A DNA stretch of 64,000 bases from Candidatus Baltobacteraceae bacterium (GTDB taxonomy: Bacteria > Vulcanimicrobiota > Vulcanimicrobiia > Vulcanimicrobiales > Vulcanimicrobiaceae). The notes under the pieces are model-generated. The model did no database searches, was not told the origin of the DNA, and worked only from the letters and a program-made list of their open reading frames with translations. Shown here in pieces: positions 44,631-52,895 of the stretch; the first letter of the stretch is position 1; the number at the start of each line of letters is the position of its first letter. The stretch lies in assembly GCA_036489885.1 (NCBI GenBank), contig DASXEW010000001.1, positions 682,001 through 746,000 on the forward strand, given 5' to 3'. Position numbers and translations under genes: made by a program.

Positions 44631-44696
44631 TGCCTTAAGCCCTCACTAGACGGTATTTGACACGGTCGTTAAATTATCGTCATATTAGGGAGAGCC
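44631..44696. promoter_or_regulatory. Divergent boxB-like/paaX promoter region with candidate PaaX operator
   Basis: The 66 bases separate two divergent starts. On the plus strand TTGACA (44657-44662) stands 18 bases before CATATT (44681-44686), a plausible promoter for paaX. The 13-base near-palindrome CGTTAAATTATCG (44667-44679; ten of twelve paired positions match) lies between these elements, a position where a bound repressor would block transcription. A GGGAGAG ribosome-binding site at about 44688-44694 precedes the paaX GTG. The AT-rich stretch contrasts with the GC-rich surroundings. Confidence 0.5.
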
Positions 44697-45527
44697 GTGG
44701 AGCCTGTCAAGGGAAACCGCCCCGTCACGCGTCCCAACTCGTTCATCTTCACGGTGTTCGGGGACTTCGTCCACGGCTACGGGGACGCGATCTGGGTTGG
44801 GAGCCTGGTGCGGCTGATGGCCGAGTTCGGGCTATCGGAACAAGCGGTCCGCGCCGCGCTCTCGCGGATGTCGCGCCAAGGTTGGCTGGAGAGTTCCCGT
44901 ATCGGGCCGCGGTCGTTCTATTCTCCGACGCCGCTTGGGAAGCGGCGGGTCGACGAGGTCAGCAAACGCATCTACGTGGCTCCGCAAGACGCGTGGGACG
45001 GCCGGTGGCGGATGCTCAGCTACACGATTCCGGAGTCGAAGCGCGAGCTTCGCGATCGCCTGCGCAAAGATCTCACCGTGCTTGGACTCGGGCCGCTCTC
45101 GGCGTCACTTTGGATTTCGCCGCGGGACGTTGCGGACGCCGTGCGCGATGCCATTCACGCGCTCGGACTCAATGAACGCGCAGACATGTTCGTTGCGCGT
45201 TACGAGGGGCCGCTCGCCGACGCGGACCTCGTGATCAAATGCTGGGACCTGGATGCGATCGGCCGCGCCTATGAGGAGTTCATTGCTCGCTACTCGGGCT
45301 ACGCGCGTTCGCTGAGCGACACGCAGGCGTTCGTCACACGTATTTGGCTCGTCCACGATTTTCGAAAATTCGCATATCTCGACCCAGGTTTGCCGGCCGC
45401 TCTTTTGCCTGCGGATTGGCCCGGGGTGCGTGCCGGCGCGCTGTTTCGCGAATTCTATGCGGCGCTACGTCCCGGCGCGGTGCGGTTCTTCGAGTCGGTG
45501 TTCAGCGCGCCAAACGAAGCGGCTTAG
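44697..45527 (+). CDS. PaaX-family transcriptional repressor
   Basis: PaaX proteins are winged-helix repressors released by an aryl-CoA thioester (phenylacetyl-CoA in E. coli). The 276-residue protein has the N-terminal HTH region with [20 protein letters not shown] and [19 protein letters not shown], and the middle [19 protein letters not shown]. The C-terminal domain contains [20 protein letters not shown] and LLPADWPG, all family features. It begins at a GTG with a strong ribosome-binding site, divergent from the BoxB-like operon. It most likely senses a CoA intermediate of that pathway. Its stop overlaps the convergent pccB gene by four bases. Confidence 0.94.
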   Translation: MEPVKGNRPVTRPNSFIFTVFGDFVHGYGDAIWVGSLVRLMAEFGLSEQAVRAALSRMSRQGWLESSRIGPRSFYSPTPLGKRRVDEVSKRIYVAPQDAWDGRWRMLSYTIPESKRELRDRLRKDLTVLGLGPLSASLWISPRDVADAVRDAIHALGLNERADMFVARYEGPLADADLVIKCWDLDAIGRAYEEFIARYSGYARSLSDTQAFVTRIWLVHDFRKFAYLDPGLPAALLPADWPGVRAGALFREFYAALRPGAVRFFESVFSAPNEAA

Positions 45528-47038
45528 AGCGGAATGTTGCCGTGCTTGCGGCGCGGACGCTCGACGCGTTTGTTTTGGAGCATCTCGAGCGAGGTCGAGA
45601 TAACGCGGCGCGTCTCTCGCGCTTCGATGACGTCGTCGATATAGCCACGCTGTGCCGCGACGAACGGGTTGGCGAAGCGCTTGCGATACTCTTCGATCAA
45701 CTCCGCGGTCTTCGCAACCGGGTCGGCCGCATCCGCAATCTCGCGCCGGAAAAGTATCTTGGCTGCACCCTCGGCGCCCATCACCGCAATCTCCGAGGTC
45801 GGCCACGCGACGTTGATGTCGGCGCGAATGTGTTTTGACGACATGACGTCGTATGCGCCGCCGTAGGCTTTGCGCGTGATGATCGTGATCTTGGGAACCG
45901 TGGCTTCGGCGAATGCGTAGAGCAGCTTGGCGCCGTGCGTGATGATGCCTCCGTATTCTTGTGCCGTGCCGGGTAAGAAGCCCGGAACGTCGACGAAGGT
46001 CACGAGCGGGATGTTGAATGCGTCGCAAAAACGCACGAATCGTGCAGCTTTGATCGAGCTCTCGATGTCGAGCACCCCGGCGAGCACTTCGGGCTGATTG
46101 GCGACGATCCCGATGGAGCGCCCCGCGACGCGTCCGAAACCGATGACGATGTTCCGCGCGTAGAACGGTAAGATCTCGAGAAACTCGCCGTCGTCAACGA
46201 CCGACTCGATCGCGCGCTTGATATCGTACGGCTTGTTGGGCGCATCCGGAACGAGATCGTCGAGCTCAGGGCACAAGCGGCGCGGGTCGTCGTCGCTCGC
46301 AAAGACGGGCGGATCATCAAGATTGTTCTGCGGCATAAACGAGAGCAGAGCGCGCGTTTGCGCGTTCATTTCATCTTCGTCGGCAGCCACGAGCTGCGCG
46401 ACGCCGCTCTTCGTCGCGTGTGTCATCGCCCCGCCGAGTTCTTCAAAGGTAACGTCTTCGCCCGTCACGGTCTTGATGATCTCCGGTCCCGTGATGAACA
46501 TCTGCGAGATCTCTTCGACCATGATCGTGAAGTCGGTAATCGCCGGTGAGTAGACGGCGCCGCCCGCGCACGGTCCCGCGATCAAGCTGATCTGCGGAAT
46601 GACGCCTGAAGCTTGCACGTTGCGCCAGAAAATCTCGGCGTACCCACCCAGGCTGACGACGCCCTCTTGAATGCGTGCACCGCCGGAATCGTTGATGCCG
46701 ATGACGGGGGAACCCGTACGTACGGCGAGATCCATGACCTTGCAGATTTTCTCGGCGAAGGCTTCACCGAGCGAGCCGCCGAGCACCGTGAAATCTTGCG
46801 AGAAGAGGAAAACTTGCCGGCCGTCGATCAGGGCACGCCCCGTTACGACGCCGTCGCCCAGAAATTCGCGTTCACCCAAACCGAACGCGGAGGTTCGGTG
46901 CACGACGAACGTGTCGAACTCGACGAACGAATCGGGATCGACCAGCGCGTCGATGCGTTCGCGCGCCGTGCGCTTACCGCGCGCGTGTTGACGCTCGACC
47001 GCCTCTTCACCAGCGGGCGCTTGCGCAAGTTCGCGCAT
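45524..47038 (-). CDS. pccB: Acyl-CoA (propionyl-CoA) carboxylase, carboxyltransferase subunit
   Basis: This subunit moves CO2 from carboxybiotin to an acyl-CoA. The 504-residue protein has the crotonase-like carboxyltransferase halves with [20 protein letters not shown] near the start, [31 protein letters not shown] and the second-half [20 protein letters not shown] and [13 protein letters not shown]. The open frame continues about 15 codons upstream of ATG 47038 with a plausible EQLLK sequence, so a CTG start is possible; that ATG has no clear ribosome-binding site. The biotin subunit lies 7 kb away in the opposite-side block. It converges on paaX. Confidence 0.95.
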   Translation of the reverse strand: MRELAQAPAGEEAVERQHARGKRTARERIDALVDPDSFVEFDTFVVHRTSAFGLGEREFLGDGVVTGRALIDGRQVFLFSQDFTVLGGSLGEAFAEKICKVMDLAVRTGSPVIGINDSGGARIQEGVVSLGGYAEIFWRNVQASGVIPQISLIAGPCAGGAVYSPAITDFTIMVEEISQMFITGPEIIKTVTGEDVTFEELGGAMTHATKSGVAQLVAADEDEMNAQTRALLSFMPQNNLDDPPVFASDDDPRRLCPELDDLVPDAPNKPYDIKRAIESVVDDGEFLEILPFYARNIVIGFGRVAGRSIGIVANQPEVLAGVLDIESSIKAARFVRFCDAFNIPLVTFVDVPGFLPGTAQEYGGIITHGAKLLYAFAEATVPKITIITRKAYGGAYDVMSSKHIRADINVAWPTSEIAVMGAEGAAKILFRREIADAADPVAKTAELIEEYRKRFANPFVAAQRGYIDDVIEARETRRVISTSLEMLQNKRVERPRRKHGNIPL

Positions 47039-47087
47039 CTTTAGGAGCTGCTCGCGGACGTCCGGCGAGCCGTTTGTCGTCAGTGGC

Positions 47088-48266
47088 TCAGCCGCCGATC
47101 AGTGGTTCTTCACGCGGGAACGCGGCTTGCGCAATCTTGCTCAGCAGATCGGTCCCCTTGGGCGCGCTCGGCGGTTGCGTCCCGTGAAATTCGCGATAGG
47201 CTTCTTGCAACAGCGTTTCGGGAGCGATCTCTTTGCTCGGCTGACGTGTTGCGACGCCGTGCCGCACGCGCAGATCGCCGGCCCATATGCTCGCCGAGGG
47301 AACGTCGAGCGCCGCAATCGTGGCATCCATCTCGTCGGCGATCGCCTTGGCGCCGTCCGGCGTCGTGTTGGGAAGGATCGCGACGAATTCTTTGTCATGC
47401 CGCGCCAAAAGATCGGAAGCACGCGACGCGCAGGATCCGAGGGCGATTGCGACCTGCGTGAGCATCTCGTCGGTCCAGCGGCGATTGTAGCGATCCTCGA
47501 TTTGCGCAACGACCAGCGAAAGGGGCGACGGCGAGCGGATCGCGCGCGACCACTCCATGTGCAAGCGGGCTTCGAACGCGCGGCGATTCGCAACACCGGT
47601 CGCTTCGTCGACGTCGGTAAGTGCTTTGAGCTTCTCCAGTTGAGTCGTACGCTCGTTGATCATGCTGCCGAGCAGATGCGTGTCTTGCAGAAGCCGTCGC
47701 GTAATCAAGCGTACGAGATAGAGGCCAAATTCCGGATTCTGGTAGTAGAGCTTGAGAACCGCGTCGGTCGGCATGTGGAGGCTCTCGACGTCGGTGACGC
47801 ACACCGCGGAGAGGCTACGCTCCATGGTCGGTGAGAAGATCGCCATCTCGCCCAGCAGCTCGCCGGCGCTGACCGTAACCTCGATCTCCGGAAGCCGCAC
47901 CGTTCCGCTTACAATGTAGAGAACGTCGGTTTGCGGATCGCTCTTGCGGAAAATGAACTCGCCGGCCACAAACTTTCGCGGCGTCATGAACGGCCGAAGC
48001 CAATCGACCGAAAGGTCGTTGCTGAGCGCGGATTGCACCTTTTGCGTGAGCAGCTTGAGCTCGCGCAGGCGCCAAATGTTGAGCGCGAACAAGATTGCAA
48101 AGAGCGCCGCGATCGGCCAGGCTTTCGTCCACACGCCGTAGACGATGAACATCGCGTTGCTCGCGATCGCAAACTGACGCAGACGGACCGGCGCGCGCAT
48201 TAAGAACGTCGCCAGCACAAGTGCGGCGGCGAAGAAACCAAGGATGTCCGGAACGTATGACATCAT
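47088..48266 (-). CDS. Membrane cNMP-binding protein with degenerate GGDEF domain
   Basis: The 392-residue protein starts with about three membrane helices (residues 5-70, a Popeye-like layout). It then has a Crp-type cyclic-nucleotide-binding domain (about 85-200; [20 protein letters not shown] and [12 protein letters not shown]) and a GGDEF-type domain (about 225-350; [16 protein letters not shown]). The signature position reads RHDKEF instead of GG(D/E)EF, so diguanylate cyclase activity is unlikely. The pocket also lacks the RAAL-type Arg of cAMP-specific sites. It sits between the DUF59 gene and pccB on the same strand. A sensory role is inferred. Confidence 0.87.
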   Translation of the reverse strand: MMSYVPDILGFFAAALVLATFLMRAPVRLRQFAIASNAMFIVYGVWTKAWPIAALFAILFALNIWRLRELKLLTQKVQSALSNDLSVDWLRPFMTPRKFVAGEFIFRKSDPQTDVLYIVSGTVRLPEIEVTVSAGELLGEMAIFSPTMERSLSAVCVTDVESLHMPTDAVLKLYYQNPEFGLYLVRLITRRLLQDTHLLGSMINERTTQLEKLKALTDVDEATGVANRRAFEARLHMEWSRAIRSPSPLSLVVAQIEDRYNRRWTDEMLTQVAIALGSCASRASDLLARHDKEFVAILPNTTPDGAKAIADEMDATIAALDVPSASIWAGDLRVRHGVATRQPSKEIAPETLLQEAYREFHGTQPPSAPKGTDLLSKIAQAAFPREEPLIGG

Positions 48267-48331
48267 CGCCGGTTAGCTCTCGCCGGTCCCTTTAGCCGGA
48301 CCGTGCCCGACGCCTGCCCATAACGCAGCTG

Positions 48332-48643
48332 CTACCAGATGCCCAGCTGAAGCTTAACGTCGTCGCTCGCCATCTCGCGCGGATCCCACGGCGGGTCGAA
48401 CGTTATGTCCACTTTGGCGCTCTGCACGCCCTCGACGGACTCGACCTTGGAGAGGACCGCTTGCTTGAACATCGGGCCGACGGGGCACATCGGCGACGTC
48501 AACGTCATCGTGACCGTGACGTTTTCTTGCTGCTGTCCTTCGCAGTCGATTCCATAGACGAGACCTAGGTCCAGGATCGGGATCCCGAGCTCCGGGTCCA
48601 TAACTTCCGCCAGTGATTCACGGACTTGCTCTGGTGTGGGCAT
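48332..48643 (-). CDS. MIP18/DUF59-family iron-sulphur assembly protein
   Basis: This 103-residue protein of the DUF59 (SufT/PaaD-like) fold has VRESLAEVMDPELGIPILDL at the N-terminus, a central MTLTSPMCPVGPMF and the C-terminal TFDPPWDP motif. Members help mature Fe-S proteins; PaaD serves the phenylacetyl-CoA epoxidase cluster. ATG 48643 is preceded by GGAGG six bases away; a TTG two codons upstream is less likely. It lies 25 bases after livF. Service to the reductase of the BoxB-like enzyme or to SufB-type assembly are both possible. Confidence 0.93.
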   Translation of the reverse strand: MPTPEQVRESLAEVMDPELGIPILDLGLVYGIDCEGQQQENVTVTMTLTSPMCPVGPMFKQAVLSKVESVEGVQSAKVDITFDPPWDPREMASDDVKLQLGIW

Positions 48644-48668
48644 CAGCAACCTCCGCCGCTCAGAACCG

Positions 48669-49364
48669 TCATACGGCTAAGTACCGTTGCATCAGCTCAG
48701 GATCGGCGCGCAGTTGGTCGATCGGGCCGCTTGCCATGACGCGTCCATTAGAAAGGATGTAGCCGCGATCCGCGAGGCTCATGGCTACCTCCGCATTCTG
48801 CTCGACGAGCAGAATCGTGTTGCCCTCGTTTTTGATGTTGCGCACGACCTCTTCGACGTTCCGGGCGATCATCGGGGCCAGACCTTCCATTGGCTCGTCC
48901 AATAAGATGATCTCGGGGTTCGCGATGAGGGCCCGGGCGATCGCGAGCATCTGCTGCTCGCCCCCAGAGAGCCGCGCGAGCGAATTTCGGCGCTCGCCGA
49001 GGACGGCGAAGTATTCGAAGACGCGCTTTTCGTTCCACGGTCCTTTGCGTCCGGAGAGCGTAGCGAGACGCAGGTTCTCGGCGACGGTCAGGTTTGGGAA
49101 AATGCGTCGGTCCTCGGGAACGAACGCGATCCCCCGGCGCGCGAGCGTGAACGGGTTCTTGCGCTCGATCGGCGCACCGTCAAAGTGAATCGTCCCGGTC
49201 TTGGGAGGGACGACGCCCATGATCGTCTTGAGCGTCGTCGAACGGCCGCTGCCGTTGCGTCCGAGCAGCGCGACGACTTCGCCTTTGGCAACTTCGAGGG
49301 CGACGTTCTTGAGGACGTGGCTCTTGCCGTAGAACGTATTGATGTCGTCGAGCGCAAGCAGCAC
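48669..49364 (-). CDS. livF: Branched-chain-type ABC transporter ATPase LivF
   Basis: This is one of two ATPases of a HAAT-family (leucine/isoleucine/valine-type) importer. The 231-residue protein has Walker A LLGRNGSGRSTTLKTI, the signature LSGGEQQMLAIARALI, Walker B IILLDEPMEGLAP and the His switch. An unusual Arg replaces Lys in the Walker A (GSGRST instead of GxGKST), which may reduce ATP hydrolysis. The GTG start shares one base with the livG stop. Confidence 0.95.
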   Translation of the reverse strand: MLLALDDINTFYGKSHVLKNVALEVAKGEVVALLGRNGSGRSTTLKTIMGVVPPKTGTIHFDGAPIERKNPFTLARRGIAFVPEDRRIFPNLTVAENLRLATLSGRKGPWNEKRVFEYFAVLGERRNSLARLSGGEQQMLAIARALIANPEIILLDEPMEGLAPMIARNVEEVVRNIKNEGNTILLVEQNAEVAMSLADRGYILSNGRVMASGPIDQLRADPELMQRYLAV

Positions 49365-50125
49365 TAGGTCATGTCTCCGAGATACGCACGGCGGACCGTC
49401 TCGTTGTTGCGAATCTCAGCCGGCGTTCCGACCGCAAGGATGCCACCCGTTTGCATGACGGTAATCGTGTCGGAGATCGCCATTACCGTATCGATGTCGT
49501 GTTCGACCAAAACGACGGTGCGGTTCGCGACGATGCGCTTGATCAGCTCGACCGTCGATTGCGTCTCGGCTGGTGACATTCCGGCCAACGGTTCGTCGAG
49601 CAGCAGCACTTTCGGCTCGACCGCGAGGACGAGCCCGATTTCGAGACGGCGCTGATCGCCGTGCGAAAGATTTTCGGCGCGCGAGCCTTGCACGTCGGTG
49701 AGGCCAATGTCGTTCAATATCTCTTGTGTGCGCTCACCGATGCTGCCAAGCGCCGTCGGTAAGAAGAAGCTGGCCTTCCCATCGTAGACGGCTTGAACTG
49801 CGAGCCGTACGTTTTCGCCGACGGTCAACTTCCCAAAGATGTTCGTAATCTGAAACGAGCGTGCGATTCCAAGCCGCGCACGTCGATAAGGCGGCAAATC
49901 GGTGATGTCGCGATCTTCAAACCAAATGCGTCCGTGCGTCGGCGGAAGCAATCCCGAAAGCAAGTTGAAGAATGTCGTCTTGCCGGCGCCGTTTGGTCCT
50001 ATGATGGTGCGAACGCCGCCTGAGGGTATCTCGATCGTGATGTCGTTGACGGCACGGAATCCCGCGAAATGCCGCGAGAGATTCTCGGTGCGAAAGGCGT
50101 ACCCGGTCCCCAGCGTGGCCGTCAT
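49364..50125 (-). CDS. livG: Branched-chain-type ABC transporter ATPase LivG
   Basis: The second ATPase of the importer has 253 residues, with Walker A IGPNGAGKTTFFNLLSG, the LivG-type FEDRDITDLPPYRRARLGIA and ARSFQIT blocks, signature LSHGDQRRLEIGLVLA and Walker B VLLLDEPLAGMSPAET. All catalytic residues are intact, so it can energise transport even if LivF is weak. The ATG overlaps the livM stop (ATGA). Confidence 0.96.
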   Translation of the reverse strand: MTATLGTGYAFRTENLSRHFAGFRAVNDITIEIPSGGVRTIIGPNGAGKTTFFNLLSGLLPPTHGRIWFEDRDITDLPPYRRARLGIARSFQITNIFGKLTVGENVRLAVQAVYDGKASFFLPTALGSIGERTQEILNDIGLTDVQGSRAENLSHGDQRRLEIGLVLAVEPKVLLLDEPLAGMSPAETQSTVELIKRIVANRTVVLVEHDIDTVMAISDTITVMQTGGILAVGTPAEIRNNETVRRAYLGDMT

Positions 50126-51159
50126 GGCGAGAACACTCGCCGCAGCGCGTTACGCAAGCCGTGGTGCTCGACGTCTTCCACCGCGCCCCAAATGCCACGC
50201 GGCGCGATCAGCACGAAAACGACGAACACTGCGCCGATCACGGCTTCCCAATATTTCGTCAGTTGCGAAACGTCGTTTTGCAGCTGCCAATAAATGAACG
50301 AGCCCAGCATCGGTCCGAAAAACGTCTGAATACCGCCGAGCAGCGACATCATCACGACGCGCCCGCTGTATTCGATCGAACCGGCATCGGGCGTAATCGA
50401 CTGCTGGTAGTACGTCCACAAGCATCCGGCGATCGCCGGGAAGAGCGCGGAGATGAAGAACGCATTGACGCGATATTTGCGCACGTCGTAACCGAGAAAT
50501 TCAGCGCGCTGCTCGTTTTCCCGGATGGCGTGGCAGACTGAACCGAACGGTGACTCGATCACCCACCAAATGATTGCGAGCGCAACGAAGATGATGATCG
50601 CCGCAAAGTAGTAGAAGTGCCACGACTGGGTGAGAAAGCCGGCGGGAAAACCCGGCAAGCTCGGACGCGTGATGGCCTGTAAGCCGTCCTCGCCGCCGGT
50701 GAACGCGTCGAATTTGTAGGTGACGAAGTAGATGACTTGCGCGAACGCCAGCGTGATCATCGAAAAATAGATCCCGCTCGAACGTGGGACGATCAGCCGC
50801 GCGAGTAAGAACGCAATCGCGGCAACGAGACCCAGCGAGAGCACCATGCTTCCGGCAAGACTATCTGCGCCGGCCCAAACGAGATTCGCGCTGCCGATCG
50901 TAACGTTGAAGCCCTTGGTGAGCAGTGCCGTCGCATACGCGCCGAGCGTAAAGAACATCGCGTGTCCGAACGAGAGATCGCCGACATGCCCGAAGAGCAG
51001 ATTGAAGCCCATCGCGAAGAGCGCAAAGATCGCGATCGTCGTTCCGAGATCGATGAATCCCGCCCGTCCGGCGAAGGGATTTGCGCCCGGCAACAGCCAC
51101 GGCAAAATCCCCAGGACGATCGCCGTCCACAAAAGTGGGTGTCGCAGGACCCTATTCAA
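50122..51159 (-). CDS. livM: Branched-chain-type ABC transporter permease LivM
   Basis: This inner-membrane permease has eight to nine hydrophobic helices over 345 residues. It has the LivM region FNLLFGHVGDLSFGHAMFFT near the start and the EAA-like loop GSVCHAIRENEQRAEFLGYD. The C-terminal part has ITPDAGSIEYSGRVVMMSLLGG. I place the start at TTG 51159, giving an 8-base overlap with livH; an upstream TTG at 51177 is possible. It forms the channel with LivH. Confidence 0.94.
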   Translation of the reverse strand: MNRVLRHPLLWTAIVLGILPWLLPGANPFAGRAGFIDLGTTIAIFALFAMGFNLLFGHVGDLSFGHAMFFTLGAYATALLTKGFNVTIGSANLVWAGADSLAGSMVLSLGLVAAIAFLLARLIVPRSSGIYFSMITLAFAQVIYFVTYKFDAFTGGEDGLQAITRPSLPGFPAGFLTQSWHFYYFAAIIIFVALAIIWWVIESPFGSVCHAIRENEQRAEFLGYDVRKYRVNAFFISALFPAIAGCLWTYYQQSITPDAGSIEYSGRVVMMSLLGGIQTFFGPMLGSFIYWQLQNDVSQLTKYWEAVIGAVFVVFVLIAPRGIWGAVEDVEHHGLRNALRRVFSP

Positions 51160-52039
51160 AGAGGCCTTCGACGCCAAACAAACCGCGCGGGCGAATCAGC
51201 AGAATGATCCCCATGATGAGGAAGCCGGTCATCTCGACCGCGGGCGGCCAGATCAAGTCCATCAAGCTCGAGACGATTCCAATCAACAGTCCGCCGACGA
51301 CGGCACCCCAAAAGGACCCGATCCCACCGACGATCACGATAACAAAGGTTAAGATGACCCACTCCGACGCCAGCGTCGGCTGAATCGCGTAGACGGGGGC
51401 GGCAAGCGCGCCGGCGAGACCGGCCATGAACGAGCCGATTCCGAAAACCAGCGTAAACATCATCGGCATGTTGATTCCGAGGATGCGCACCATCTCGGCG
51501 TCGCGAGTCCCGGCCCGAATTATCATTCCGATGTTGGTGCGATTGACGAGAAACCACACGAGCGCCAGCACGACGATCGTGATTCCGACCAGCATCACGT
51601 CCTTATAGAGCGGAAACTGCGAGTTGCCGACCGCGAGCGTTCCGCTGAATTTATCAGGAAGCTCGAAGCGGACGGCGTCGTCGCCCCAGATTCGACGCAC
51701 CATCTGCTCGAAGATCAGCGCAGTGCCGAACGTTAGCAGCAACGTATATTCGGGAATGCGCTTGTAGAGCGGACGAATCAACGTTGATTCGAACAACATT
51801 CCGAAGATGCCGATGATCAGAGCCGCGAGCAAAATGCTCGCCCAGAAACCGACGACGGGATCGAGCGAGTATGCGACGTAGGCGCCGAGCATGAAGAACG
51901 AGCCATGTGAATAATTGATAACGCCCATGAGCCCGAGGATGATGTTGAGCCCGAGCGCAACGAGGATATATAGCATCCCCAGCGTTACACCGTTGATGAA
52001 CTGATCCGTAAATTGGTGAAGCGTCAGGGCTAAAAACAA
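51152..52039 (-). CDS. livH: Branched-chain-type ABC transporter permease LivH
   Basis: This is the partner permease, 295 residues with about eight membrane helices. Motifs are GVTLGMLYILVALGLNIILG, INYSHGSFFMLGAYVAY and the EAA-like loop RTNIGMIIRAGTRDAEMVRI. TTG 52039 is chosen because a GAGGAG site lies six bases upstream; a TTG at 52057 would include that site. No binding-protein gene lies at either end of this four-gene cluster. Transporters of this family also carry aromatic acids and amides, which would suit the neighbouring catabolic genes (inference). Confidence 0.94.
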   Translation of the reverse strand: MFLALTLHQFTDQFINGVTLGMLYILVALGLNIILGLMGVINYSHGSFFMLGAYVAYSLDPVVGFWASILLAALIIGIFGMLFESTLIRPLYKRIPEYTLLLTFGTALIFEQMVRRIWGDDAVRFELPDKFSGTLAVGNSQFPLYKDVMLVGITIVVLALVWFLVNRTNIGMIIRAGTRDAEMVRILGINMPMMFTLVFGIGSFMAGLAGALAAPVYAIQPTLASEWVILTFVIVIVGGIGSFWGAVVGGLLIGIVSSLMDLIWPPAVEMTGFLIMGIILLIRPRGLFGVEGLFE

Positions 52040-52084
52040 AAAAAGCTCCTCAGACAACCAAGCTTGCGCTTTTTTCGTTCACCT

Positions 52085-52137
52085 GAGCCTGCATGACCTT
52101 CGGACTGTTGTCGGAAGGACACGCGGGAAACAGGCTC
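52085..52137. repeat. Nested inverted repeats between livH and the RHH pair
   Basis: An outer perfect 7-base stem, GAGCCTG (52085-52091) with CAGGCTC (52131-52137), encloses an inner 9-base stem with one mismatch. The inner stem is CCTTCGGAC (52097-52105), loop TGTT, GTCGGAAGG (52110-52118). Together they could fold into a 53-base hairpin in RNA of either strand or serve as protein-binding sites. The TTACGTAA palindrome lies just beyond at 52146-52153. There is no U-run, so a factor-independent terminator is not supported. Confidence 0.5.
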
Positions 52138-52165
52138 CTCATTTCTTACGTAATAGAAAACGATT

Positions 52166-52453
52166 ATGGCCCGAAGAACCACCACCGTCTCGATTGCTGC
52201 CGGTCCTAAACGCGCCGGCGGAAATCACCGTTCCAATCCAACGGCTACGCGTACCGCCGTTCGTATCGCCACCGTCTCGCATACGCTCGATCTTCGTCTT
52301 GCCGAGCGCTTGCGTGAGTTTGCCTTCCGCCAACGGATTAGCGAGAGCGCCGTCATCGAACACGCTTTGCGCTCCTTCTTTGATGGAGGCAGCGATACCG
52401 AGCTCGGCTCTCAGCTTCGGCGCGCCGGCGCAAGCCTGCGCCGCCGAGCCTAG
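52166..52453 (+). CDS. Ribbon-helix-helix-like small protein, copy 1
   Basis: The 95-residue protein has a basic, Thr/Arg-rich N-terminal tail and a C-terminal half reading LDLRLAERLREFAFRQRISE then SAVIEHALRSFF. That is a strand followed by two helices, as in MetJ/Arc-type DNA-binding proteins. The last part, ELGSQLRRAGASLRRR, is shared with the next gene. The ATG follows AT-rich sequence without a clear ribosome-binding site. It is divergent from livH and preceded by nested inverted repeats, a likely autoregulatory site. The DNA target is unknown. Confidence 0.78.
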   Translation: MARRTTTVSIAAGPKRAGGNHRSNPTATRTAVRIATVSHTLDLRLAERLREFAFRQRISESAVIEHALRSFFDGGSDTELGSQLRRAGASLRRRA

Positions 52454-52502
52454 TCCATAGGCCAATCGAGGGCTTTACCGCCTGCTAGGCTAAGGGCCGG
52501 GC

Positions 52503-52736
52503 ATGCCGAGGCGTCTTGCCGCGCCCGCCGCGCCGGAAGTGGTAAAGCTGTCCGTGAACGTCTCCGAGGAGATCGGCACGCGGTTGCGCCAGGTCGCATT
52601 CGAGCAACGATTGAGCGAAAGCTCGATCGTAGAAGTCGCATTGGGATTGCTTTTCCGGCGCAGTGACGGTCCGACGCTCGGTTCGGTTTTGCGCCAGCAC
52701 GGCGCGACGTTAAGGCGCAAGCGACAGAAGACGTAG
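52503..52736 (+). CDS. Ribbon-helix-helix-like small protein, copy 2
   Basis: The 77-residue paralogue of the preceding gene aligns throughout its C-terminal 60 residues: VKLSVNVSEEIGTRLRQVAF with EQRLSESSIVEVALGLLF, then LGSVLRQHGATLRRKRQ. The pattern of beta-strand, S-E-S-x-(I/V) turn and second helix is conserved in both. The ATG is preceded by AAGGG. It lies 49 bases after copy 1 and may share its transcript. The two could form a heterodimer. There is no toxin gene nearby, so an antitoxin role is not supported. Confidence 0.78.
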   Translation: MPRRLAAPAAPEVVKLSVNVSEEIGTRLRQVAFEQRLSESSIVEVALGLLFRRSDGPTLGSVLRQHGATLRRKRQKT

Positions 52737-52895
52737 GAAGAGGCGTCTTTCGGTTCCGAAACTCGTTGCACGGGCATAGGGTCATGGAGTCACTGCCCCT
52801 TGAGATTAGCTTTGGATGTGCTCGCGAACGGGACCGTATCGACGGACGTTTCGGGTACAGAAGGTATCGAGGGGCCCTCTACGGAGTATCGCGGT

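Noticed and set aside
48284-48303. Six-base inverted repeat CGGTCC/GGACCG between the DUF59 gene and the cNMP-binding gene
   Set aside because: The stem is short with an eight-base loop and no U-run follows on either strand, so it is not above what chance gives in GC-rich sequence.
52166-52736. Toxin-antitoxin module
   Set aside because: Both small genes look like ribbon-helix-helix proteins and align with each other; no toxin-like partner is adjacent.
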